Notes: generated by a model not told the origin, from the sequence alone. A stretch of 64,000 nucleotides of DNA from Alexandriicola marinus (GCF_004000435.1 NZ_RBVZ01000001.1:62001-126000); one strand, 5' to 3'. Shown: positions 1 through 8,833, counted from the stretch's first letter. Translations and numbers: made by a program.

Positions 1-1
1 G

Positions 2-598
2 AGCGCCGCGATCGAAGGCAGTTTCATTGCGACCCAGAGCATCACACACAGCCATGGCGACGGGGGCGAGCATTCGCACGAAGGGACAGCCTCTTACCTG
101 TGGCTCGACCCGACGCTGGCGGCTGCGCAGGCAGAGGCCATCGCCGGGGCGGTTGCCACACGGGGGCTGGCGCCCGCCGATGACGTCGAGGCCCGCCTCG
201 AGAGTCTTCGCGCCGAACTGATGGAGCTTGACGCCGAGGCGCGCGACGCGCTCGCACCCGCGCAGGGGATCGCGATGATCGCGACCCACCCCCGCTATCA
301 ATATCTGGCGCGTGCCTACGGCCTCTCCGTCGCGTCGCTCGAATGGGACGCTGGCGCCATGCCCGGAGACGAAGATCTCGCCGATCTCGAGGCGCTGATC
401 GAGGACACCGGGGCGCGTATCCTGATCTGGGAAAGCGAACCTCCTGCGGCAGCGATTGATGCGACCAATGCGCTCGGCGTCGAAAGCACGATCTTCAACC
501 CGCTTTCGGGAGCCACGGCCGGAGCCTCCTTCTTCGAGGCATTCTCCGGCGCGGTGTCCGATCTCGCGGATGCGGCATCGCGCGTTCCGGGCAATTGA
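2..598 (+). CDS. znuA: ZnuA-type zinc ABC transporter solute-binding protein, C-terminal part
   Basis: The reading frame is open from base 2 to a TGA at 596-598, so the N-terminus lies outside the window. A His-rich stretch (HSHGDGGEHSHE) precedes a YLWLDP motif, the usual order in periplasmic zinc-binding proteins of the ZnuA/cluster 9 family, where the His-rich loop collects zinc and the W-LDP segment lies near the metal site. A later HPRYQYLARAYGL segment matches the second conserved metal-site region of the family. The protein would deliver Zn(II) to a ZnuBC permease. Partner genes are not visible and may lie upstream. A manganese-binding relative is possible, but the His-rich loop favours zinc. 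Confidence 0.85.
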   Translation, partial: SAAIEGSFIATQSITHSHGDGGEHSHEGTASYLWLDPTLAAAQAEAIAGAVATRGLAPADDVEARLESLRAELMELDAEARDALAPAQGIAMIATHPRYQYLARAYGLSVASLEWDAGAMPGDEDLADLEALIEDTGARILIWESEPPAAAIDATNALGVESTIFNPLSGATAGASFFEAFSGAVSDLADAASRVPGN

Positions 599-661
599 GC
601 CGAGGATAGCCACTCGAGGGCATCGCGCAGCCCGGTCTTTGGCTGGTCGTGGATTTGCGGA

Positions 662-1054
662 TTACCCCGCACCTTCCATGATCTCCAGATGGCTCAAACG
701 GCCGCCGCTGCCGATGACGTGGACGCGAATGTAGACGGGTTCACCCCTGCGCAAATGGTCGAGAACCCAACCGCCGCTGGAGCGGAACCGGCATTTACCA
801 TCCATCCAGGCGCGGTTGCCGGGGTTCCCGAAGAGCGAGTCGCTTTCGTCACCGGGTTGGCGAATGCCGAAACGATGGTAGTTCGCCCGTTCCTGCCGCA
901 CGATTGCGCACGGATCACTCAGCCGCGCGCCAGAGGAATTGAAGTAGTCCGCCGGACCGATCCACGTCTGGTAGAATTCGACAATGTTCTGGGCTGAAGC
1001 AGGGCTCGCGGCGACGAGCGACATGGCGAGCAGAATGGCCTTCAGACGTCTCAT
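662..1054 (-). CDS. Small secreted protein of unknown function
   Basis: This is a 130-residue protein with a clear Sec signal peptide: MRRLK, a hydrophobic stretch, then ASPASAQ, with likely cleavage after ASA. I chose the ATG at 1054 because AGGGAGA lies 5-8 bases upstream and translation then begins with the signal peptide; the frame could start 7 codons earlier without that benefit. The mature part has two Cys residues (DPCAIV and GKCRF) that could form a disulfide in the periplasm. I recognise no family. It is convergent with the zinc-binding protein gene. Confidence 0.6.
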   Translation of the reverse strand: MRRLKAILLAMSLVAASPASAQNIVEFYQTWIGPADYFNSSGARLSDPCAIVRQERANYHRFGIRQPGDESDSLFGNPGNRAWMDGKCRFRSSGGWVLDHLRRGEPVYIRVHVIGSGGRLSHLEIMEGAG

Positions 1055-1370
1055 GACATTCTCCCTAAACAGCATTTCAAAAATGATTTTCTAATAGCCC
1101 AGTTTGCCGTTTGGAGAGCCTTCTGACAATGATCTTGAACCCAGCTAGCGTGGCCCTTATGCGCCCGTGCGCCATGCCCGATAGCTGCGGCTGGCGCCGT
1201 CCCGTCTGCGCTTCCCCGTGGTCCGGGATGAGCAGGCTTAGCCGATCGTGTCGCCCGGCGGTTCGTTGATCAGCCTGTTGCCGCGCGGGGAACTGTCGAA
1301 ACCGCGCCCCCAATCGCGCTGCAAAGGCCAACTCTGTAAACGAACATCGGACGCCGGAGACGTGGCGGTT
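1055..1370. other. Intergenic region without a supported gene
   Basis: No reading frame here has a convincing start, ribosome binding site or recognisable protein. It lies between the end of the catabolic operon at 1371 and the small secreted protein gene, so it should hold that operon's 3' end and the secreted protein's promoter. I see no strong terminator hairpin. Confidence 0.5.
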
Positions 1371-2063
1371 TCATGAGGTCGGCTTCTCGAGCCAGCGTGA
1401 CAGCGCGGCGTTGGTGGCGGCGGATTGTTCGAGTGTGGGCAGGTGGCCGGCGTGTTCCATGATTTCGAGCGTCGCGTTCGGAAGGAGATCACGCATCAGT
1501 TCGTGGCGCGACAGAGGGCAGAGCGTATCATTGCGTCCGCACAGCACCAGGGCGGGTCCTGAAAACGCGCGCAATGTATCGCATTGATCGGGGCGATCCC
1601 GCAAAGCGCGTGACTGACGGATGAACACATCCGGCCCAAGCGTCAGCGCCATATCCATGCAAAGGTCAAGGATCCCCGCTCGGTTCGGACCCGCAACAAG
1701 GTATCTCGGCTTCATTTCTGCGCGCATGACCTGTTCAAGCTGCCCGGCGCGTGCGCTTGCCATTTGTCGTGCGCGGTGCGCCTTGACGCCTTCGTCTTCG
1801 GCGAGCGGATTCGTGTCGAGAAGTGCCAGATGCGTAACCCGATCCGTGGATTGGCGCACCACCTCCATCGCCACGATACCCCCCATCGACAACCCGGCCA
1901 GAGCAAACCGCGGTGGCGCCGCCGCGAGCACGGCGGCGGCTAGGTCCGCGACGGTGTCAGCCGACGTAATGGGCAGGACCGATCCACCCAAGTCACGGAC
2001 TTGCGGTGCAAAAAGCCGGTCATCACACATCATTCCGGGCAGATAGATCAGCGGCGACGTCAC
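1371..2063 (-). CDS. Alpha/beta-fold hydrolase
   Basis: The 230-aa protein starts YLPGMMCDD and carries the nucleophile elbow GLSMGG (Ser59). An acid candidate lies in CGRNDTLCP and the catalytic His in EHAGHLPTLE, so a full Ser-Asp-His triad is plausible. The fold covers small esterases, lactonases and C-C hydrolases; the substrate cannot be told. The start is a GTG that overlaps the TGA of the MetE-like gene by four bases (GTGA), so the two are translationally coupled. It is the last gene of the leftward catabolic operon and probably cleaves a late ester, lactone or diketone intermediate; that role is inference. Confidence 0.8.
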   Translation of the reverse strand: MTSPLIYLPGMMCDDRLFAPQVRDLGGSVLPITSADTVADLAAAVLAAAPPRFALAGLSMGGIVAMEVVRQSTDRVTHLALLDTNPLAEDEGVKAHRARQMASARAGQLEQVMRAEMKPRYLVAGPNRAGILDLCMDMALTLGPDVFIRQSRALRDRPDQCDTLRAFSGPALVLCGRNDTLCPLSRHELMRDLLPNATLEIMEHAGHLPTLEQSAATNAALSRWLEKPTS

Positions 2064-3184
2064 GAGATTTGCGCCGCACCCTGCACAAGAGCGGCGAGTT
2101 TGGCGTAGGCGATCTCAGGGTCGACCGCGCCGAAGCCCGCAAAGGTGCCAAAGCCGCAGTCCGACCCGGCTATGACGCGATCAGGGCCGACGATCTCGAC
2201 GAAGCGGGCGATGCGCTGTGCCACCAGATCGGGGTGCTCGACAAAATTCGTCGTCGTATCGACGACGCCGGGCACGAGGATCTTGTCCTCGGGGATGTCG
2301 GACTTGCGATCGCGGAAAACGGCCCATTCATGGCCATGCCGCGGGTTGGAGGTTTCGAACAGGACGTAATTCGCGGCCGTCGCCATCAGCGTATCGAACA
2401 TCTTTGACATCGGGATGTCGCAGATGTGCGGTCCTTCGTAGTTGCCCCAGCAGATATGCACCCGGACGCGCGCCGGATCGATCCCGTCGAGCGCGTGATT
2501 GAGAGCCTCCACATGGGACGCCGCGATCTTGAGGAACTCGGCATCGGACAGGTCGTTGAACAGCATATGCCGGGACAGGGCCAGGTCGGGGCAGTCGAGT
2601 TGCAGATCGAGCCCGCTGTCCACGATCGTCCGGTATTCGTCGCGCATCGCATCGGCCAGGGCGGCAAGATATTCATCGCGGGTCGCGTAGAAATCATTCT
2701 GTAGGAACAAGGAGATCACGCCCGGCGAGGCCGCGTTCATGAAACCGCGGTCGACACCGTGTTCGGCCATGGCCGCCTTGAGGTTGGCGATATCCTTCTC
2801 AAGCTCGCCCTGTCCCTTCGATTTCACGGCTCCGACGCACATGGGGCGCGCATATTGGGGGGTGCCGCCGCCATCTGCCAGACGCTTGAGAAAGCTGGGA
2901 AATTTCTTGAGATCGGCCGGGGCGTTGCGCGGGCTGTCGCCGTCAAAGCCGGTGTAGCGATCCTTGACATAGGTGGCGTAGCTGATCTTGGAGGTTTCGC
3001 CGTCGGAGACGATATCAATGCCGGCAGCCTTTTGCTTTGCAACAGTCTCCGACACCGCCTTGGTCATGGCCATGTCGAATGCGGCAGGCTCATACGCCTC
3101 GCCGCGTTCGCGGGCGAAGATGAAATCCACGACCTCTTGGCTGCGGGGCAGGGAGCCGACGTGTGTGGTTGCTATTTTCGACAT
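2060..3184 (-). CDS. MetE-like (UROD/MetE superfamily) zinc protein
   Basis: This 374-aa protein corresponds to the C-terminal catalytic barrel of cobalamin-independent methionine synthase and lacks the N-terminal half, as in short MetE-like proteins. Candidate zinc ligands are H243 and C245 (VHICWGN), E277 (LFETSNP) and C343 (GSDCGFGTF), matching the His-Cys-Glu-Cys set of MetE. The start at 3184 was chosen for AAAGG upstream and the typical N-terminus TTHVGSLPR. Relatives perform methyl transfers to thiols or thiol-dependent lyase reactions. Its place between a cupin and a hydrolase in a catabolic operon makes methionine synthesis unlikely; demethylation or a lyase step is inferred. Confidence 0.8.
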   Translation of the reverse strand: MSKIATTHVGSLPRSQEVVDFIFARERGEAYEPAAFDMAMTKAVSETVAKQKAAGIDIVSDGETSKISYATYVKDRYTGFDGDSPRNAPADLKKFPSFLKRLADGGGTPQYARPMCVGAVKSKGQGELEKDIANLKAAMAEHGVDRGFMNAASPGVISLFLQNDFYATRDEYLAALADAMRDEYRTIVDSGLDLQLDCPDLALSRHMLFNDLSDAEFLKIAASHVEALNHALDGIDPARVRVHICWGNYEGPHICDIPMSKMFDTLMATAANYVLFETSNPRHGHEWAVFRDRKSDIPEDKILVPGVVDTTTNFVEHPDLVAQRIARFVEIVGPDRVIAGSDCGFGTFAGFGAVDPEIAYAKLAALVQGAAQIS

Positions 3185-3263
3185 GGTGAGCCTTTCGCTG
3201 CGGATAGTTTGGATCTTGGTCCGGAAGGGGGAGCCGACGGGATGTTCCCGCCGGCTGCGGATA

Positions 3264-4229
3264 TCAGCCTTGCCAGGTCTTTCCTGCGGGATCACCTGTC
3301 GCCACCACGCGGTAAAGGCTTGCCTCGCCGGTCATCGAGGGAACGACGGAATGGGCAAGGTTTTCGGGCACGGACATGGTGTCGCCGGGGGCCAGCGTTG
3401 CGGCGCCACCGTCCCACGTCACCCTCCAATGGCCGCGCATGGGCATCAGCACAGTGGGAAAGCTTGCGCTGTTCCTGGCCTCCGTGGCGGAGCCGCGCGT
3501 GATGAAATCCACCTCGAACCCCGGCTTGTCACGCAAGACGCCGCGCTCTCCGATGACCTGCACGGGTTTGCGGTCAGCGAGGGCCACGAGGTCCCAATAG
3601 CGGGCGACATGATTGGGCAGCACCTCGGCGGTTGTCGGTTCCGGCCGCTTGGCCAGTTCCTCGGTGCTCATCAAGGGCATCGGGTTCACGCCCTCGGGCA
3701 ATTTCTGCTGGCGCTTGGTGTCGTAAAGCTTGCCGTTTTCGCCAAGGATCAAACCGTGTTCCGCAGCATTTTCGATCACCTGAGGGGCCCACATGACCCC
3801 GCCGCCGGCATCGTCGCCGCCGAGGATCGCCATGATCATCCCGTAGTCGGTGCCGATATTTTCAAATCCGCGGAAAATGCCTGTGGGAATGTTGAAGATG
3901 TCGCCTTCTTCCAGCGTCACTTCGCCCGCGTCGCCCCAGCGTCCCCAGAAGAACCGCCATTTTCCGGAGAGGACGAAGAACGCCTCGGCCGTGTGGTGGT
4001 CATGCAAGGAGTTGGTCACGCGTGGCGGCTGGCCCGCGGCGCCGATGTTGAAGCCATGCGGGATGCTGATGTGCACGTGCTGGTCCGGAGATTCCGAAAC
4101 GCCGCCGCCGATGATGGTGAAGTTTTCCTTCCGGTCGCTGCCCGGTGTGTGCGCGTCGATGAAGGCCGTCTTGCAGGGTTGCAGGTCGCCATAGCGAACG
4201 ATGCGGGATTCCATGTCTTGTGGTGTCAT
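3264..4229 (-). CDS. Two-domain cupin protein, putative dioxygenase-like
   Basis: The 321-aa protein has two cupin halves. The first keeps a metal-site signature (LHDHHTAEAFFVLSGKW, then EEGDIFNIPTG), giving several His plus Glu ligands. The second (MPMRGHWRV, then APGDTMSVPENLAHSV) has lost most ligands. This arrangement resembles bicupins such as gentisate-type dioxygenases, with one catalytic domain. The start at 4229 gives an N-terminus without hydrophobic features; upstream purines are AAAGTAAAGAA. It is followed by the MetE-like gene and preceded by a SnoaL-like gene, so it probably acts on the same pathway intermediate in the cytoplasm. Isomerase or sensor functions are also possible. 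Confidence 0.75.
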   Translation of the reverse strand: MTPQDMESRIVRYGDLQPCKTAFIDAHTPGSDRKENFTIIGGGVSESPDQHVHISIPHGFNIGAAGQPPRVTNSLHDHHTAEAFFVLSGKWRFFWGRWGDAGEVTLEEGDIFNIPTGIFRGFENIGTDYGMIMAILGGDDAGGGVMWAPQVIENAAEHGLILGENGKLYDTKRQQKLPEGVNPMPLMSTEELAKRPEPTTAEVLPNHVARYWDLVALADRKPVQVIGERGVLRDKPGFEVDFITRGSATEARNSASFPTVLMPMRGHWRVTWDGGAATLAPGDTMSVPENLAHSVVPSMTGEASLYRVVATGDPAGKTWQG

Positions 4230-4268
4230 TTCTTTACTTTCTGATAGTCCGAAATGCCGAGATTTCGG

Positions 4269-4284
4269 CACATTGCGCAAAGTG
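4269..4284. promoter_or_regulatory. 16-bp near-perfect palindrome between SnoaL-like and cupin genes
   Basis: CACATTGCGCAAAGTG is symmetrical except for one base pair and is centred on TTGCGCAA. It lies in the short gap between two leftward genes, beside a second inverted repeat (TGCCGA with TCGGCA, 4257-4270). It may be an internal operator or an RNA processing structure; there is no direct evidence. Confidence 0.3.
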
Positions 4285-4313
4285 TTCTGGTCTCGCGTGC
4301 CCGTCCTTGCGCA

Positions 4314-5267
4314 TCATTTTTCCCCGTGCATCAGGATCTGCTTCCAGATCGCGACATCGTCCCAGATGCTCCATTCCCGGCGCAGGCCATTGCGCCCGAA
4401 TTCGGCATGCGTGAAACCCATGATGTGAACGGGGGCGCCGGTCGGTGGGCCGAACTTGCCGTGGCCCGTGTGGTGGCCGTCCAGCGACCACCGAACCGCG
4501 GCACGATCCGGTTCGCCCTTGTCGTCACGGCCGATCTTGTGCTGCACGACGAAGGTCGCATCGGGGAAGGCCGTGCGCAGCTGCATCCACTCTGCCTCAA
4601 GCGCGGGATAGCCCCAGCCTGTCACGCCGCCGGCATGATAATAGCCGACCGCCCGATCATACTCGCGCCGGATGACGGCGATGTCATAATCCATGATGCT
4701 GGTCAGGATCCCGGCGAGTCTGTCGCCAAGGGCATGGTCGTTCCCGGTGCCCAGATAGGGCCCGGGCCGGTCCTGATCCGGGGTGAAGGGACGGATCGGA
4801 TCATCGCCTTCACGCTCCAGCATGGCGCGGGCCCAGGCTTCGGGGGTATGGCCGAGCTGTTGGACCATCGACGCGAAGTCGTAGCAGAGCCATTCATCCG
4901 TGATTACTTCGTTCTCGACAAAGCAATCGGCGATGCAGCGCACGGTGACCTGTCTGCCGGTTGGCGCGCCGAATACGCCGTGCCCGGTATGGGTTCCGGT
5001 GATGATCGACCGATGCGACGAGAGGTAGCCATCCTCTTCGTTGCCACACCAGATCACATCATCGCCGAGGATCTCGCGGTCCGGAAAAGCCGCTTGAGAG
5101 GCGAGCGTATCCTTGATCACTCCAGACGTGCCGAGGATCAGCCCCTGCGACGAACGCATGATCGTGTCCGGCCCATAGGATCGGCGGAGGCTGTCGATTT
5201 GTCGCCCCTCCCAGATCTCGTAGGTCACGCCGAGGATATAGTCAGGCAGGTCCTTGAAACGGCTCAT
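4314..5267 (-). CDS. SnoaL/NTF2-like protein, tandem two-domain (copy 1)
   Basis: The 317-aa protein is two NTF2-like (SnoaL) domains in tandem, joined around residue 150. Landmarks of the first are IWCGNEEDGY, HTGHGVFGAPTGR and IADCF..NEVITDEWL; the second repeats the pattern (RWSLDGHHTGHG, GPPTG, REWSIWDD). SnoaL-type folds act as aldol cyclases, isomerases or hydratases without cofactors. It shares IW-GNE-DG, PTGR, IADC and EWL motifs with copy 2 at 13358-14515, so the two are paralogues. Its ATG overlaps the stop of the 53-aa ORF upstream (ATGA). The chemistry is unknown. Confidence 0.8.
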   Translation of the reverse strand: MSRFKDLPDYILGVTYEIWEGRQIDSLRRSYGPDTIMRSSQGLILGTSGVIKDTLASQAAFPDREILGDDVIWCGNEEDGYLSSHRSIITGTHTGHGVFGAPTGRQVTVRCIADCFVENEVITDEWLCYDFASMVQQLGHTPEAWARAMLEREGDDPIRPFTPDQDRPGPYLGTGNDHALGDRLAGILTSIMDYDIAVIRREYDRAVGYYHAGGVTGWGYPALEAEWMQLRTAFPDATFVVQHKIGRDDKGEPDRAAVRWSLDGHHTGHGKFGPPTGAPVHIMGFTHAEFGRNGLRREWSIWDDVAIWKQILMHGEK

Positions 5268-5425
5268 TTTCTTCTTCCATTACGTGCCATCTGCTTCCAG
5301 ATCGCGATGTCGTCGTTACGTCGAATGTCCCGACGCAGCCCCCATCCGCGCCGCTCCGCGGGGCTGATGCCGATGGTGTCATCCGGCAGGGCGCGGCGAT
5401 TGGGGATGATGGGGCGCAAGGTCAT
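5264..5425 (-). CDS. 53-aa ORF resembling the C-terminal tail of the SnoaL-like protein
   Basis: A 53-codon frame begins at 5425, where its ATG overlaps the LacI stop codon (ATGA), and ends at a TGA overlapping the ATG of the SnoaL-like gene at 5267. Its end (WGLRRD..NDDIAIWKQM) closely matches the end of the following protein (GLRREW..WDDVAIWKQI). The N-terminal half is Pro/Arg-rich and unrecognised. The exact coupling at both ends suggests it is translated; the similarity suggests a partial duplication of the SnoaL gene's 3' end. It could be a functional small subunit or decaying duplicate. Confidence 0.55.
   Translation of the reverse strand: MTLRPIIPNRRALPDDTIGISPAERRGWGLRRDIRRNDDIAIWKQMARNGRRK
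5289..5307. repeat. 19-bp exact direct repeat of the SnoaL-like gene 3' end
   Basis: The 19 bases at 5289-5307 are identical to 4336-4354 and encode the shared IAIWKQ/VAIWKQ segment. Similarity continues imperfectly for several tens of bases on one side. This is the DNA trace of the partial duplication that gave the 53-aa ORF. Confidence 0.7.
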
Positions 5426-6438
5426 GTCTCCGCGACTGCCCGCGTCGTGCCGCGCACGATCAGTTCGCCATCGATGACGATCCGTTCGGGCGGAATGTCG
5501 TTGTTTTCGATGCGCGCCATCATGCTGCTGACGGTGCGCTCCACCATGCGGTTGATCGGCTGGCGATAGCTGGTCAGGTCATAGGCAGGCCATGCGGCGA
5601 TGGACACGTCATCGAATCCGACGATGCCCACGTCACCCGGAATGGAAAGGCCGAGCTTGTAGCGCAGGGCATCCATGACCGCAAAAGCCATGTGATCGTT
5701 CGCGACGAAGGCCGCTTCGGGCCTGTCGGGGCCGGCAAACATCTCAAGGGCGGCGGTCCGGGATAGGGCGTATTCAAACCCGCCGACCTCACGCGCGACG
5801 AGGGCCGTTCCGGCCTCGTCCAGTGCATTGAGGAATCCCGCTTCGCGCTGGCGCTGGGTCGAGGCTCCTTCGAAACCTGCAACATACCCGATCCGCCTGT
5901 AGCCACAGCCCAGCAAGTGCTGCGCCGCGACCTGACCGCCGCGGTAGTTGTCGGTTACGACCGAGCACAGGCGATCGGCTTCCTGCTCGCGGTTGAAGAG
6001 CACGACGGGAATGCCGTGATCGGCGCAGCGCTGCGCCAGCTGGGAAGACATCGAAACCGAGGCAAGGATGATACCATCGACCTGATAATCGATGACTTCC
6101 TTCATCACGTCCTCGATGTCACCGATTGTCGGCGTCGCCATGAAAACAAGCGCGTGGTAGTTCTGTTCCTGCAGTGCCACAGACAAGCGCTGGATCGCAT
6201 CGGGATAGAACTGGTTGTCGAAGTAGGCGACGACGATACCGATGATCCGGCTGCGGCCTGTGATCATGGCCCGTGCGACACGATTGGGGCGATAGCCGAG
6301 CTCTGCCGCCGCCCGCAGCACTTTTTCCCGGGTCTGGCGGCTGGCGCTTGCGCCGGGGGTAAAGACGCGGCTGACGGCCGATTGACTGACACCGGCGCGC
6401 GCCGCGACCTGTTTGGATGTGACCTGTGTATTGTGCAT
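5422..6438 (-). CDS. LacI-family transcriptional regulator
   Basis: The 338-aa protein starts with a LacI helix-turn-helix (TSKQVAARAGVSQSAVSRVF, residues about 7-26) and hinge (GYRPNRVARAM), followed by a periplasmic-binding-like effector domain (IIGIVVAYFDNQFYP, DGIILAS, YVAGFEGAS, FVANDHMAFAVMDAL, GIVGFDDV). I chose the ATG at 6438 because it puts the HTH at the usual distance from the N-terminus. It lies within the leftward operon and ends in an ATGA overlap with the next ORF. It probably represses both catabolic operons through the palindromes at 12908 and 13294 and is released by a pathway ligand, which is inference. Confidence 0.9.
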   Translation of the reverse strand: MHNTQVTSKQVAARAGVSQSAVSRVFTPGASASRQTREKVLRAAAELGYRPNRVARAMITGRSRIIGIVVAYFDNQFYPDAIQRLSVALQEQNYHALVFMATPTIGDIEDVMKEVIDYQVDGIILASVSMSSQLAQRCADHGIPVVLFNREQEADRLCSVVTDNYRGGQVAAQHLLGCGYRRIGYVAGFEGASTQRQREAGFLNALDEAGTALVAREVGGFEYALSRTAALEMFAGPDRPEAAFVANDHMAFAVMDALRYKLGLSIPGDVGIVGFDDVSIAAWPAYDLTSYRQPINRMVERTVSSMMARIENNDIPPERIVIDGELIVRGTTRAVAET

Positions 6439-6869
6439 CAGCTGGCCGTCCACCCGCCGCAAAGGCGCATGTTCGGGCCTGCCACCGCACAGCCCGGACC
6501 GATCCCGCACGAGGCGCGGGCAACGCGCGCGCGTTTGGTGTCGAGGCGACAGGACGGAGTGTGTGGCAGGTCTATCGACATTTCTTTCGGCGGCCATTCA
6601 TTCTGGAACGCTCTACCTGCCTGAAAGGTCCCGGATAGAGCCTTGTGCGGTTATTCTGCGGCGTCCTCTGCGACGCCTTTCAACAGGCAAGGACGTGACC
6701 CGTATTCACCGTCCATCGTGGCAGCCTCCGTGTCTGGCGCCGCTGTTCTGGCTAAACATCAACTGGAAATCGGAGTGGGAACGATCATCTGTCGGGCAGG
6801 AGTGTGCGCTCGGCCCATCCCCTGTCCGCAGGATGACGTCCCGGGTCGCATCGGCTTGTTCCTGCGGGG
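6439..6869. other. Gap of about 430 bp upstream of the LacI gene
   Basis: There is no supported gene. This gap separates the transporter half of the operon (ending 6870) from the regulator and enzyme half. It probably contains a separate promoter for the LacI gene. A 6-bp stem hairpin lies at 6660-6677 (GGCGTC/GACGCC) without a T-tract for leftward transcripts. No copy of the TTGCAnnCG palindrome was found here. Confidence 0.5.
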
Positions 6870-7925
6870 TCATCCGTGTGCAATCCGCTCGCCAGAGGCC
6901 GTATCGAAAAGGTGGCAGATCGATGCCGGAACAGCGGCATTCACCACCGCCCCGATATCGGCGCGGTATTCCTTGTGGGTCTTGATCGAGACCAGCGATC
7001 CGGCCAGACGCCATGTGATCATTGACGCCTCACCCAGCAGTTCGATCGAATAGACAGGCGAGGAAATCTGGGCGGGGCCTTCGACGATTTCGGCGTCTTC
7101 GGCACGAAAACCCAGCGTGACATTGCCCGACACCGCCAACGGCAGGCCCTCGACCCGGATCCCTTCGGCTTCGAAGACGCCGTTCTCGAGCGTGCCTTGG
7201 ACAAGGTTCATGGCTGGTGAGCCGATGAAGCTGGCGACAAAGACATTGGCCGGGTTGTCATAGATGTCCGTGGGGGTGCCGACCTGCTGGATCTTGCCGG
7301 CGTTCATGACAACCACGCGATCGGCAAGGGTCATCGCCTCGATCTGGTCGTGGGTCACATAGACCGTCGTGATCTTGAGCTTGGATTGCAGGTTCTTGAT
7401 CTGCGCGCGGGTCGACACCCGCAACTTGGCATCAAGGTTGGACAGCGGTTCATCCATCAGGAAGATGTTCGGGCGCCGGACAATCGCCCGGCCAAGTGCC
7501 ACCCGCTGACGTTGGCCGCCAGAGAGTTCGGCGGGGCGGCGATGTATGTAATCCTCAAGCTCGGTCATCCGGACGGCTTCCATCACCATCTCGTCGTGCT
7601 TTTCCTTGGGGATCTTGCGCACGCGCAGCGGGAAGCGGATGTTCTCGTAGACCGAGAGGTTCGGGTAAAGACCGTAGGACTGGAACACCATCGAGATATC
7701 GCGGTCTTTCGGGTCCATGTCGTTGACGACGGTGTCGTCGAACAGGATCTCCCCTTCGGTCACGTCCTCGAGCCCTGCAATCATCCGCATGGTCGTGGAT
7801 TTGCCGCAGCCCGAGGGCCCGAGCAGGACCAAAAATTCCTGATCGGCGATATCGAGGTCGAAATTGTCGACACCCACAAAGCTGCCCCAGCGCTTGTTGA
7901 CGTTCTTGAGTCGCAGTCTGGCCAA
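6870..7925 (-). CDS. MalK/UgpC-type ABC transporter ATP-binding protein
   Basis: The 351-aa protein has Walker A GPSGCGKST (36-44), Q-loop Q82, signature LSGGQ (134-138), Walker B IFLMDEP (154-160) and H-loop H192, then a C-terminal TOBE-like regulatory region, as in ATPases of CUT1 sugar and polyol importers. The start is a TTG at 7925, supported by AAAGGAGG seven bases upstream and by the standard family N-terminus. It energises the permease pair encoded just upstream in the operon. Substrate class cannot be read from the ATPase. Confidence 0.92.
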   Translation of the reverse strand: MARLRLKNVNKRWGSFVGVDNFDLDIADQEFLVLLGPSGCGKSTTMRMIAGLEDVTEGEILFDDTVVNDMDPKDRDISMVFQSYGLYPNLSVYENIRFPLRVRKIPKEKHDEMVMEAVRMTELEDYIHRRPAELSGGQRQRVALGRAIVRRPNIFLMDEPLSNLDAKLRVSTRAQIKNLQSKLKITTVYVTHDQIEAMTLADRVVVMNAGKIQQVGTPTDIYDNPANVFVASFIGSPAMNLVQGTLENGVFEAEGIRVEGLPLAVSGNVTLGFRAEDAEIVEGPAQISSPVYSIELLGEASMITWRLAGSLVSIKTHKEYRADIGAVVNAAVPASICHLFDTASGERIAHG

Positions 7926-7938
7926 GAGGTAGCCTCCT

Positions 7939-8820
7939 TTATCCTTTGACGGCCCCGGCGGTCAGACCCGAGACGATCTGGCGCTGGAAGAAGAGAATGA
8001 GAACGAAGAGCGGAATGATCGCCGAGACAACGGCGGCAACGGCATACATGACCTTGCCCTCTTCCTGGGTCGAGCCGAGGAACGCGTTGATCTGCGGGAT
8101 CATCGTCTGGTTTTCCTGAGACAGCAGCATCGACGTCACCGTGAAGTCGTTATAGGCCAGCAGGAAACTGAACAGCCCGGTGGTGATGACGCCCGGCCAC
8201 ATCACGGGGATGATGGCGAGGCGAAACGCCTGAAAACGAGTGCATCCGTCCACCATTGCGGCCTCGTCCAGATCCTTCGGGATCGACAGGAAGAAGCTGT
8301 GCAACATCCACAGGGTGAACGGCTGGTTGATCGCCACGAGAACGATGATGGTCGTCGGCAGATAGCCCCAGATATTGAGCTGGAAGAACGGCAGCAGATA
8401 TCCCGATACCAGCGTCACATGCGGCATGGCGCGGAACACCAATGCCGCCATGAGCAGCCAGAACGTGTATTTGAACCCGGAGCGGGCCAGCGCATAGCCG
8501 CCCAGCGTCCCCAGTGTCAAAGAGATGATGACGACGAAGACGGTGACGATCGCCGTGTTGATGACGGCCTTCCAGAACTCCTGCTCGATCCATGCGCCTT
8601 CATAGCCGGCGAGCGTGAAAGGGCTGCCGTGCTGGCGCTCGGTCACGGGGCCTGTGATGGCGTTGAACCAGTTGGCGCGGCTGAAGAAATCACCCTCGAC
8701 CTTGAAGCTGCCCCACATCGTCCAGAGGAACGGGAAGGCGGCAAGGAACAGCCAGATCAGAACGACCGAGATCGTGATGACCTTTATCGGCAGTGGCTTT
8801 GTTTCGGCTGGATTGGACAT
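7939..8820 (-). CDS. MalG-type ABC transporter permease
   Basis: The 293-aa inner-membrane protein has about six hydrophobic segments and an EAA loop (DEAAMVDGCTRFQAFRLAII, about residues 193-212) for contact with the ATPase. An N-terminal segment (VVLIWLFLAAFPFLWTMWGSF) followed by a periplasmic stretch and the terminal TAGAVKG motif are typical of the MalG side of CUT1 transporters. It lies 14 bases downstream of the MalF-type gene and 13 bases upstream of the ATPase gene. Confidence 0.92.
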   Translation of the reverse strand: MSNPAETKPLPIKVITISVVLIWLFLAAFPFLWTMWGSFKVEGDFFSRANWFNAITGPVTERQHGSPFTLAGYEGAWIEQEFWKAVINTAIVTVFVVIISLTLGTLGGYALARSGFKYTFWLLMAALVFRAMPHVTLVSGYLLPFFQLNIWGYLPTTIIVLVAINQPFTLWMLHSFFLSIPKDLDEAAMVDGCTRFQAFRLAIIPVMWPGVITTGLFSFLLAYNDFTVTSMLLSQENQTMIPQINAFLGSTQEEGKVMYAVAAVVSAIIPLFVLILFFQRQIVSGLTAGAVKG

Positions 8821-8833
8821 CTTGCCGCCTCCC

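Noticed and set aside
1077-1331. 84-codon minus-strand frame near the window start
   Set aside because: Composition is shadow-like and no start signal is present. The ending looks vaguely transposase-like but not enough to name.
2988-4244. Plus-strand open frame of 418 codons opposite the cupin gene
   Set aside because: It is antisense to genes with intact metal-site motifs and has low-complexity His/Gly-rich shadow sequence.
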